Shown here: one piece after another, positions 48,764-58,414 of the stretch | Numbering within the stretch: position 1 is the stretch's first letter | Layout: each line of letters starts with the position of its first letter | Source of the DNA: Penium margaritaceum | Taxonomy: Eukaryota; Streptophyta; Zygnematophyceae; Desmidiales; Peniaceae | Assembly: GCA_023375785.1 (NCBI GenBank) | Contig: SZWC01004803.1 | Location: 63,590 to 127,589, forward strand | DNA: 64,000 nt | Direction: 5' to 3' | Program-made: the position numbers and the translations under genes | Notes under the pieces: generated by a model | Seen by the model: the letters and a program-made list of their open reading frames with translations, nothing else | What the model was told of the DNA's origin: nothing | Databases searched by the model: none

Positions 48764-49735
48764 TTTCAGAAACTGGTATGCAGTTCCAACGTGGCCTGAC
48801 TAGTCTTCTATAGTCATGTCTTCTTTTGTGCAGGTTTTGAGTCTAAGCGTGAGCTTTCTGGCCGCCTCACGCTATGTTTTTTGGAGTGGAGGACACATAT
48901 GAGACACTCACTTTAACGAAGGGAAGAACGCGATTTTGCATTTTTTTCAACATGGACATGATCTTAACATTTGTAGGGCTAGTAATGAGCTCTCCAACAC
49001 ACCAAACTGTTTGCAATTTGGATCACCGTAGCTCCTGCTACGTCAGCCGAAGTTTAGCACCCCAAACCAGCGGCTCAGTTGGCGGCGCACACCTCGCCGC
49101 CTGCCAAGGCGCCTTCACACATCAAGGACCCATCAAAACATCATCATTCTGGAGGCGCAGATGTCCCTACGTGTAGTGGAAGTACCCCTCGTGCATTTGG
49201 GGTCTGTTTTGATGAGTTAATCATCGTGTTTGGTGATGGGGATTGATGTAGTTCAAAACATGTTTACGGAACTGTAGTAAGAATTTTGAATAAGTCCCTG
49301 AGTAACAAACTGCAATACTGAGTTCCGGACTCCGAGCCAGGATTTTGGCAAAGTCCCTCGATAACAAAACCGCACTACTAAACTCCGACAAATGATCCAC
49401 CGGACGCCTTAGCAATCCTTCCGGAGAAAAATCTCCAGATGGCATTTTGTTACTCATTCTGGTGAATAACTCACTGGCAGTCCAACCAGCTCCAAGAACC
49501 GCTGCCCACACCCCAACTTTGGAAGCCCATATCTCCCTTGTTACTTGTCCGATTCTAGTGAAACAACTTCCGCCAGATTCAAAAACTTGTCAAGTTTTAG
49601 GGAAAATCCTCCATTTTGAGTCTCCAAGCAATCCTCAAGTTGCCAGATCCAATGACAAGGAATTTCTTCTCACTGGCGGCTAGTCGGCGCCTCCCGGCGC
49701 CGCACTTGGGCATGCAGAGGGGCAAATCTTCAACA
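48764..49735 (-). repeat. Copia E 5' LTR (972 bp)
   Basis: Pairs with 43321-44281. The inner end is mutated to tctgaaa; the outer end is intact (tgttgaaga). Confidence 0.87.
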
Positions 49736-52700
49736 GTATTGGGCTTGCTCCATTTGTCTTGGGCTTGTTTGATTTGTCTTGGGCTTACTCCAGTTGTCTT
49801 GGGCTTGCTCCAGCTGGCTTGGGCACTTTCTAGTTGTCTCGGGCTTGCTCCAGTTGTCTTGGGCTTCCTCCAGTTGTCCTAGGCTCGTTCTAGTTGTCTT
49901 GGCCTTGCTCCAGTTTTCTTGGGCTTGCTCAAGTTGTCTTAGGCTTACCACAGTTTTCTTGGGCTTGCTCCAGTTTTCTTGGGCTTGCTCCAGTTTTCTT
50001 GGATTTGCTCAAGTTGTTTTGGGCCTGATCTGTTTTTCTTGGGCTTGCTCCAGTTGTCTTGGGCTCTCTCCAGTTGTATTGGCCTTGCTCCAGGTGTCTT
50101 GGAATTGCTCCAGTTGTCTTGGCCTTGCTACATTTGTCTTGGCCTTGCTCTGTTTTCTTGGGCTTGCTCCAATTTTCTTGTCCTTGCTTCAGGTGTCTTG
50201 GGCTTGCTGCAGTTGTCGTGGCTTAGTCTTGTTGTCTTGGCCTTGCTCTAATTGCCTTGACCTTGCTCGAGCTATCTTGAACTTTCTCCAGTTGTCTTGA
50301 ACTTGCTCCATTTGTCTTGGGCTTGCTCAAGTGGTCTTTGCCTTGTTCCAGTTATCTTTGGCTTGCTCTAGTTGTCTTGGGCTTACTCTAGTTGTCTTCG
50401 GCTTGCTCTAAATGCCTTGGGATTGCTCGATTTGTCTTGGGTTTCCACCAGTTGTCTTTGCCGTGCTACGGTTGTCGTGAGCTGGCTCTAGTTGTCTTGG
50501 TATTTCTCTAGTTGTCTTGGTCTTGCTCCAGTTGTCTTGGAATTTCTCTAGCTGTCTTGGACTTGCTTTCGTATTCATGGGCTGGCTCTAGTTGTCTTGG
50601 CCTTGCTCAAGTTGTCTTGACCTTGCTCCAATTTTCTTGACCTTGCTCCAGTTGTTTTGGGCTTGCTCCAGTTGTCTTGGGCTTGCTCCAATTGTCATGG
50701 GCTTGCTCCAATTGTCTTGGGCTTGTTCCATTTGTGTTGGCCTTTTGACAGTTTTCTTGGGCTTGCTCCAGTTATCTTGGGCTAGCTCCCGTTTTCTTTG
50801 GCTTGCTCCAGTTGTCTTGGGTTTTCTCCAGTTGTCTTGGGCTTGATCCAGTTTTCTTGGGTTTGCTCGAGTTGCTTTGACTTGATCCAGTTGTCTTGAG
50901 CTTGCTCCAGTTTTCTTGGGAACTTTCTAGTAGTCTTGGGCTTCCTCGAGTTGTCTTTTACTTGCTCTAGTTTTCGTGGGCTTGCTCCAGTCCTTTTAAC
51001 CTTACTCCAGTAGTCTTGGGCTTGCTCCACTGATTCTAGGCTTACTTCAGCTGCCTTAAGCTTGATCTTGTTGTGTTAAGCTTGTTCCAGTTGTCTTGGG
51101 CTTGCTCCCGTTGTCTTGGTATTGCTGTAGTTTTCATGGGCTTTCTGTAGTTGACTTGGCCTTGCACCAGTTGTATTGGCCTTGTTTCTGTTTTCTTGGG
51201 CATGCTCAAGTTGTGTTGGCCTTGCTCTATTCGTCTTGACCTTGCTCCAGTTGTCTTGGGCTTGCTGCAGTTGTCTTGGCCTTGCTCCAGTTTTCTTGGT
51301 CTTGCTCCAGTTTTCTAGGCCTTGCTCCAGTTGTTGGGCTTGCTTCAGTTGTCTTGGTCTTGCTCCAAATGTCTTGGGGTTGTCCAGTTGTCTTGGCCTT
51401 TCTCCAGTGGTGGTGGCCTTGCTCCAGTTGACTTGGGCTTGCTCTAGTTTTCTTGACCTTGCTCCAGTTGTCTTGGACCTGCTCCAGTTGTCTTGGATCT
51501 CCTCTCGTTATCTTGGGCTTGCTCCAGTTGTTTTGGGGTTGCTCTAGATGTCTTCGGATTGCTTCAGTTGTCTTGAGCTTGCTCTAGTTGTCTTGGGATT
51601 TCTCCCATTGTCCTGGACTTGATCTAGTTGTCCTGGACTTGCTCTAGGTGTCTTGGACTTGCTTGACTTGTCTTGGCCTTGCTCCAGTTTTCGTGGCCTT
51701 GCCTCAGTTTTCTTTGGCTCACTCCATTTGTCTTGGCCTTGCTCCAGTTGATCTGGGCTGGCTCCAGTTTTTGTGGGCATGCTCCGCATGTCAAGGGCTT
51801 GCTCCTGTTGCCTTGGGCTTTCTTCCGTTGTCTTGGGTTTAATCTGGTTGTGTTGGGCTTGCTATACTTGTCATGCGTTTGCTCCAATTGTCTTGGGCTG
51901 GCTCTAGTTGTCTTGGCCTTCCTCAAATGTCTTGGACTTGCTCAAATCTCTTGGACTTGCTCCAGTTTTTTTGGGCTTGCTCCTGTTGTTTCAGACTTGT
52001 TCCAGTTTTCTTTTCCTTGTTCCAGTTTTTTTGGGATTGCTCCAATTGTCTTGGCCTTGCTGCAGTTGTCGTGGGCTTGCTCCAGTTGTCTTACTTTGTT
52101 CCAGTTCTCTTGAGCTTGCTCCAGTTGTCTTGGCATTGTTCCAGTTGTCTTGGCCTTGCTCCAGTTGTCTTGGGCTCGCTCCAGTTGACTTGGGCTTGCT
52201 CCGGTTGTCTTGTACTTGCTCCAGTTGTCTCGGGCTTGCTCCAATTGTCTTGAACTTGCTCCAGCTGTCTTGGGCTTGATCCAGTTGTCTTGGGTTTGCT
52301 CCATTTGCCTTGACCTTGCTCCAGTTTTCTTGAACTTGCTCCAGTTTTCTTGAACTTGCTCCAGCTGTCTTGGGCTTGCTCTTGTTGTCTTAGGCTTCGT
52401 TGAGTTATCTTTACCTCGTTCTTGTTGTCTTGTGCTTGCTCCAATTGTCTTGGTCTTGCTCCAGTTGTCTAAGATCTGCTCCAGCTGTCTTGGCCTTGCT
52501 CTAGTTGTCTTCAGCTTGTTTCAGTTTTTTTGGCTTTGCTCCAGTTGCCTTTGCCTTGCTCCAGTTTTCTTGGCCTTGCTCCAGTTGTCTTAGGATTGCT
52601 CCAGTTTTTTTGGGCTTGCTTGAGTTGTCTTGGGCTTGCTCCAGATGTCTTGCACTTACTCCAGCTTTCTTTGCCTTGCTCCAGTTGTCTTGGGCTTGCT

Positions 52701-53515
52701 CCACTTGTCTATGACCTTGTGCAGTTATCTTGGGCTTTCTCCAGTTGTCCTGGGCTTGCTCCAGTTGTCTTGGGCTTGATCCTGTTGCCTTGGGCTTGCT
52801 TCAGTTGTCTTGGGCTTGCCCCAGTTGTGTTGGGCTTGCTCCAGTTGTCTTGTGCTTGCTCCAGTTGTATTGGGCTTGCTCCAGTTGTCTTGGCCTTGCT
52901 CCTGTTGTCTTCGAATTGCTTCAATTGGCTTGGCCTTGCTCCATTTGTTTTGGACTTAGTTCAGTTGTCTTGGGGTTGCCCCTGTAGTCTGAGGATTACT
53001 CCAATTGTCTTGGCCCTGTTCCAGTTTTCTTGGGCTTACTCAAGTTGTCTTGGACTTGCTTGAGTTGTCTTGGGCTTGCTCTAGTTGTATTAGCTTGCTC
53101 CAGTTGTCTTGGGCTTGCTCCAGTTGTCTTGGCCTTGCTCTTGTTGTTTTGGCCTTGCTCTATTTGTCTTGGGCTTGCTCCACTTGTCTTGGACTTGCTC
53201 TAGTTGTCTTGGACTTGTTCTTGTTGTCTTGGGCTTGCTCCAGTTGTCTTCGCCTTCTTCGAGTTGTCTTGAGCTTGCTCTAGTTGTCTTGATCTTGCTC
53301 CAGTTGTCTTGAACTTGCTCCAGTTGTCTTGGTCTTGCTTTAGTTTTCCTGGCCTTGGTCCAGTTGTCTTTGCCTTAATTCAGTTGTCTTGAACTTGCTC
53401 CAGTTCTCTTTGCCTTGCTCTAGTTGTCTTGGGCTTGCTCCATTTGACTTGGGCTTGCTCTAGTTGTCTTGGCCATGCTCCAGTTGTGTTGGACTTTCTC
53501 TAGTTGTTTTGGACT
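49736..53515. repeat. 20-bp satellite, block 3 (longest)
   Basis: About 190 units of cttgctccagttgtcttggg variants, nearly constant in phase. Recurrent variants are ccttgctcc, gttttcttgg and gggatttctc. Confidence 0.96.
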
Positions 53516-54725
53516 CGGATGCCGACTGGGCTGTTGATGTGGATGACATTTTTTTTTTTTGGGGTACGTGATTTTGCTTGGTGGTGCAGCAGTTTCATGG
53601 GAAATCAGGAAGGAGGACTGTGTGGCACTTTCCAGCATTAAAGTGGGGTACATCACGCTCGCAGAAGGTACAAAGGAGGTTGTGTGGCTGCAGCGGTAGC
53701 TAAGGAGATCGGGGTGCCTCAAAGGGGGCTGACGGTACTCGATGAGGACAACAAGAGTCCCACCATTCTTACCCAGAACCCTGTGCTGCACAGGAGGACC
53801 AAGCACATCAAGGTCTTGCATCACTACGCGTGAGACTTGGTGGCAAAGGGAGATGCGTCCATTTTGCATTGTGGTACTAGGCGTATGCTCGCTGACACCA
53901 TGACCAAGGCACAGCCAAAGGACAGGCATGAAGTTTGGATGACACTAGGAGGTTCGAAATGGTACATTTTACCAGGCCAGGGCATCAAGGCTGCAGTGCA
54001 AGGGGGAGATTGTTGACATGGTGTACCCATTGCCATGAGTGTCGTTGATTGTACACCCATTCTTGACCACTGAGGAGTGGTCGAACACCTGAATTCCTTG
54101 GATTTTTCCATTCAATATCAAGCCTTGTATTTCTCAATTGGAGTGAATACTCATAAATTTAGCTTAGCCCAAAGTTTGGGTGTCGGGCATCTGGAATTCA
54201 CCATGGGTGGCGAATCACCAGGGCCATCACCACAAGTGATCCGATTTTGTCCCCAATGAGGTCCAAATGCACAAGGGCCATGAATGAAGTGACCATAGGG
54301 ACCTCCTTGACCAGGTTGAATTTCTCCTTGAATTATGGGCGAGTCAAGGTGCTCCGACAGGTCATCGTCGAAGCACCTCCCGTTGTCTAGTGTGCAAGGT
54401 AGGTGGCTCCACAAAGGGTTACTTTGACAGCCGTAGCAGGGACTCTACTGCTCCGATTTGGACATGCTTGGATGCGTTGGAAAACTTACATCACAGGATA
54501 TAAAGACCTCATGATATCTTATTTTTCTAAGGAACAAAGACGTATTGCAATTCAGTTCTACTGAATGCGACATCTTCTGTCCACTCTGATCCGCCATCCC
54601 TATGCTCCACACTCTTCACCATTGGTGTCCATTGGCTGCCCCCACCATTGGTAGCGTGAATCAGTGAAGGCTAGAAATCCTTGAGGGTGCCTCTACACCC
54701 ACTAGTGCCACCAGTATTGGGCTCT
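53516..54725 (+). mobile_element. 5'-truncated copia fragment with LTR, inside the satellite
   Basis: Starts within RNase H (DADWAVDVDD) and continues with VSWEIRKEDCVAL, VLDEDN and RRTKHIKVLHHYA, with two stops and a frame change. The tail motifs RMLADTMTKAQPKDRHE follow, then a polypurine tract caagggggagat (53999-54010) and an LTR starting tgttgacatgg at 54011. The far LTR end is unclear and the satellite resumes near 54735. Different family from B-F by LTR sequence. Confidence 0.8.
54011..54720 (+). repeat. LTR of the truncated copia fragment
   Basis: Start fixed by the polypurine tract. The 3' boundary is approximate and no second copy is in the window. Confidence 0.55.
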
Positions 54726-54732
54726 GGTTTTG

Positions 54733-55050
54733 ATGGGCTTGCTCCAGTTGTCTTACCCTTTCTCCAATTGTCTTGGGCTTGCTCAAGTTGTCTTGGGCTT
54801 GCTCCAGGTGTCTTGGGCTTGCTCCAGTTGTCTTGGCCTTGCTCCAGCTGTCTTGGGCTTGCTCGAGTTGTCTTGGCCTTGTTCAAGTTGTCTTGGGCTT
54901 GCTCCAGTTGTCTAGGGCTTCCTCAAGTTGTCTTGGGCTTGCATGAGTTGTCTTGGGTTTCCTCCAATTGTCTTCGGCTTGCTCCAATCGTCTTGGGATT
55001 CCTCCAGTTTTCTTGGGCTTTCTCCAGTTGTCTTGGCCTTGCTGCTGCCT
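54733..55050. repeat. 20-bp satellite, block 4
   Basis: About 15 further units. The array ends here and is not seen again in the window. Confidence 0.93.
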
Positions 55051-55889
55051 ACGCCACCTTCCTCATCCTGACCTGCCTTCTGCCCCCGCATCTGGAATGT
55101 TGACCTGACTTGGATCCTCCCTGAGCCCATTCACCCGCACGTGGCGGATCGTGTGCACCTGGTCTTCCACGCTCCTTCTTGCCTGCACTGCCTCCACTTC
55201 ATCTATAGCTGACGTCAGTAGGATTTCTTTCCTCGCTTCTCAAGCTCTGGTGATTCTTCAATGCCGGAACAAAGTCCTGCATCCAGGATCATGCCTGTGG
55301 TAATGTTCAGTGTCTCTTCATCATCAAGCTGCTAGCAGAGTTCTTGAGCCACGCTCTTCTGCCATCTTTATCGAAACTTCCTGCTACCACCACTTTCTCG
55401 CCCCTGTCAATCCACATTCCTCTACTAACCTCTCCTCTACAGATGGCAAAAGGAATTCCTTTGTCTTCTCCCCCTAAAGTATTATGTGATCGTGTAGCAT
55501 GGTCCCCTTCTCGTCTTTAAATCTGCCTCCCACATCACTTACTCCATTCTGTCCTCTTTCAACTACAACAGTCGTGCCTTTGTGCTTCATCAGTTGCATC
55601 AGCATTATCATCATCCTCCAGAATCTTCTCCTCCTCCAACCTTTGTCATCTTCTCACGCAACACTCTTGAGCCGCCCTCTCATGCCGCCTCTTCTCATCC
55701 GCAGCAACAGTATAGATCCGTTCACTCTCAGGACAACGGACACCACCAATCTTCCTACCCTTTGGACTTGGGCCATCTGGGGCACAAGGCGTCACTCTCT
55801 TGACATCCACCAACAGTTTTGCTTCTCTCGGACTGTTGGATTAATGCTCCTCACCATGGCAGGAGTGACTCCAAAAAGGAACACCAAAA
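55051..55889. other. Pyrimidine-rich stretch without recognised gene
   Basis: No domain or splice structure I can support. A ~100-bp segment (about 55720-55820) resembles 56565-56670, so a duplication flanks the SINE/promoter-like block between them. Confidence 0.35.
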
Positions 55890-56045
55890 AGACAAGCCAA
55901 GGTGGCTTAGTGGTTAATGGTGTTCACCTATGGAGGCAGGGGCCTGGGTTCAAGTCCCACAAGATGAAATTCTGCCCTGCCTCAATGGAGGTGAAAAATA
56001 GATGCCAGGAAGCTAGCTCAACCTCTAGAGTTCCTCTTTAAGTTT
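55890..56045 (+). mobile_element. tRNA-derived SINE-like sequence
   Basis: A box-A-like tggcttagtgg (55903-55913) and a B-box ggttcaagtcc (55947-55957) lie 44 bp apart, the layout of an RNA polymerase III promoter. The body after the B box has ggaagctagct and ctctagagttcc. Ends are not defined, no target duplication was found, and it could be part of an LTR like the tRNA-like segment in copia B. Confidence 0.5.
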
Positions 56046-56335
56046 CTAGAAGGCCAGGTGAGGGTCCAGGAAGGTGGCACACCTTCTAGAAGGGGTGACT
56101 TGTCCTACAAGGCATCTGGAGGTGTCTTGCTCTTCTGGACACCCTCCCTCCTACTAGAAGCAAGCTGAGGAATATAGGAAGGGGCAGAAGCTTCTAGAGG
56201 AGGGAAGGGATGCCTTCCTAGGTGGGAAAAAGGACAGCCTACTAAGGGCCACTCTAGAAGCCATAGAATATGCTAGGAAGCTTCAAATCTGGCATGCTTT
56301 GGTGTTCTGGAAAGCTTAGATTAGTGGCTATAAAA
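56044..56335 (+). promoter_or_regulatory. Promoter-like block: heat-shock-element-like palindromes and TATA box
   Basis: ttctagaa occurs at 56044-56051 and 56093-56100, with related inverted GAA/TTC motifs downstream (ctagaag, agaagcttctag, ctctagaagc), then tataaaa at 56329-56335. Such arrays resemble heat-shock elements, but no transcript or downstream gene was recognised. Confidence 0.35.
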
Positions 56336-56345
56336 TGCCACTGCT

Positions 56346-57119
56346 TGTGAGCCTTGATCAAAAGAGTTCATTCCCAGTCAGTTGAGGCCAAAACTATCGC
56401 CTCAATCTCTGACCAGTTTTCTTCCTTCCTTGGAACTAGTTGCCTCCACAGTTTCAGTCTCTCCAAAAAGAGTTGGTGGTGTGAACCAGCCACTGCTAGG
56501 GACCCTCCAGGGTGCACACTCACCCTCAGGCCAACACGGACTGCCCTTTCTGCAGAATACTTTGTTGTTTTTCAGGATATCAGACATTACCAGTCTTCCT
56601 GTGGTTGGTCTCGAGCACACTGGGGACACAAGCCGTTACTCTCCTCACATCAGAGGAACTCCCTGCCTCATTGGCATCTGCCGCGCCTTCCTCTTGTGCG
56701 GCATCTCCTTCAAGCTCCATCAGCCATTCGCTTTCTTCCTTCTTCATCAACTTCCTTGTCAGTATCTACCTTCCTCTGTCATCATCAACCTCATCTGTGT
56801 AATCATCGCCATCTTCAGCTTTATCATCGTCTTCATCATCATCCTCTTCGTCACCGTTATCTTCATCTTCATCAAGCATCATCAGTCAATGCACGTGGTC
56901 TCGCCCCTGTGCCCAGTTCCTCATTAACTCCACCACTTCCATCTTCATCATTTTTTTGGCACAAGGATTCCCCCAGTCCACCCACCAATCTCACGGCGAC
57001 TCGCACCCACGCTGATTCTCCATAGCACAGGCGGCTTGCCCCTGTGCCCGAAACTCCGCTATCATCAGCCTCCTCATTCATCATCTGCAATCATCAGCAT
57101 CTGTGACCAGCACAAGGTG
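56346..57119. other. Stretch with TCATC-rich simple sequence, no gene supported
   Basis: Long frames on the plus strand are Ser/His/Leu-rich products of TCATC-like simple repeats (about 56770-56890). Bases 56880-57010 resemble 63665-63800 on the other side of element H. Confidence 0.4.
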
Positions 57120-57131
57120 GCTCTGATACCA
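57120..57131 (-). other. Second primer-binding site, outside the 3' LTR of H
   Basis: Minus-strand tggtatcagagc adjoins the outer end of the 57132-57860 LTR. A 3' LTR should not be followed by a primer site, so this LTR may be shared with a second internal region to the left. Confidence 0.7.
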
Positions 57132-57860
57132 TGAGAAGTTTCCTAGGACCTTACTAACCACTTGCCGTGACACTAGGCGTCTGCGCCAAGTCAGCGTGTG
57201 ACAACAGTCACCAGTTGAAGACAAAACTGCAAGGGTCTGGGTAGGGACACGAACAAAGTGTCAGGAAACTCAAACAGAAAATAATTGCAGGGAGAGATAA
57301 CAAATGACAGGTCCATGGCCTAAATACCTGCCGCGGCGCACAGTGGGTGTCGCACGCGGCGGTCCAAGAGCTGTCCTAAAAACGGCCCAAAACCACTATT
57401 TTGGCCGTAACTCTGCACACACATATCAAAATGCTACGCCGTCTGAACCTAGACGTGCAAGATAAAAAAACAGACGCTACAACTGGTCACATGCATGCAT
57501 CCATCATCAGACGGTGGACACGCAATGCAAAGACATGCAAATCGGGCTCATGGCCAGTCCGCAAAAACAACTCCTACAGGCTGCAGAAAAACAGTAGGGA
57601 GTCCCGGCAGTGTCCAGGGCTCTGGAACGGTAGTCGGCCAGCTCCAAGCTAGCAGACCACCGCCCGTCGTCCCTCCAATGTCACCAGGGCCCGCCTCAGG
57701 GATTTGACATGTCATAACTCCTGGGTAAGTCCCTGGACGATCCGGAGTCCCGTCGGGTCGTCACGATCTCCAAAGCGGCCACCGATCACCATCAGCTCCG
57801 GGTGCACCCGTAGCTCCCACGGCTGTGGCTCATGACGGGTGGAAGCCACACATACCAACA
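57132..57860 (-). repeat. Element H 3' LTR (729 bp)
   Basis: Nearly identical in layout to 62817-63544. Confidence 0.9.
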
Positions 57861-57871
57861 CTCCCCTTGGC

Positions 57872-58414
57872 TGACACACTTGTCAAGGCCACAATGTCTG
57901 AGCAATGACAGGACAGGATGGCTCGGGAAACCAATCATGGCAAGCACTGATCAAGCATGCCACATCACAGGGTCTCCTCATGACAATGGTGCATCCCACC
58001 AAGTGTCCGGGTCTCGACCATGCACGAAGGCAATCACACACACACGTGTCAAACATCATGCAAGAGAGACAAAGAAACAAGGTCTCCTCGTGACTCCAAA
58101 AAATGTCTCCGGGTATCCGGGTCTCGGCCACATCATGCATGGATCACACATAGCACATGAGGACAATGGGTGTCCACATCACACCGGTGGAACTCACCAG
58201 GTGCGCGGGTCTAGACCAGCATAACCTCAATCACAACATCGTGCCACCTCCAAGCAAACTTGCTATTCTCACAAGAGTGTCAGGCCAACGCACACACACC
58301 AACACTCCCCCTGGGCGGCACACGCTAAGAGTACGTCTCCCCCATGGCCACATAACCCTGCACAGCAACAGCAATAGCAACGGTGATGCTGTTGAGATGT
58401 GCGCACACATAGCC
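57872..58414. repeat. H 3' internal region with degenerate ~100-bp repeats
   Basis: The unit with ccgggtctcg(a/g)cca recurs near 58003, 58119 and 58205, each preceded by a ggtctcctc- or cacc-type segment. Near 58300 ccaacactccccctggg repeats the LTR-edge/polypurine sequence found at 57856. Confidence 0.5.

Larger units (their letters stand above)
43321..49735 (-). mobile_element. Copia retrotransposon E (minus strand), inserted in the satellite
   Basis: 5' LTR 49735-48764, primer site 48761-48749, gag-pol 48637-44335, polypurine tract (minus caagggggagaat, about 44294-44282), 3' LTR 44281-43321. Satellite phase on the two sides fits a 5-bp duplication of gtctt, now atttt and gtatt. Same family as C and D but opposite orientation to D. 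Confidence 0.92.

Noticed and set aside
34548-55050. Many long leucine/cysteine-rich (plus) and Gln/Lys/Asn-rich (minus) open frames over the satellite
   Set aside because: They are the automatic result of a 20-bp unit without stop codons in any frame; no starts, introns or domains support genes.
55903-55957. Functional tRNA gene
   Set aside because: A and B boxes are present, but I see no closing acceptor stem or full cloverleaf; SINE or LTR origin is more likely.
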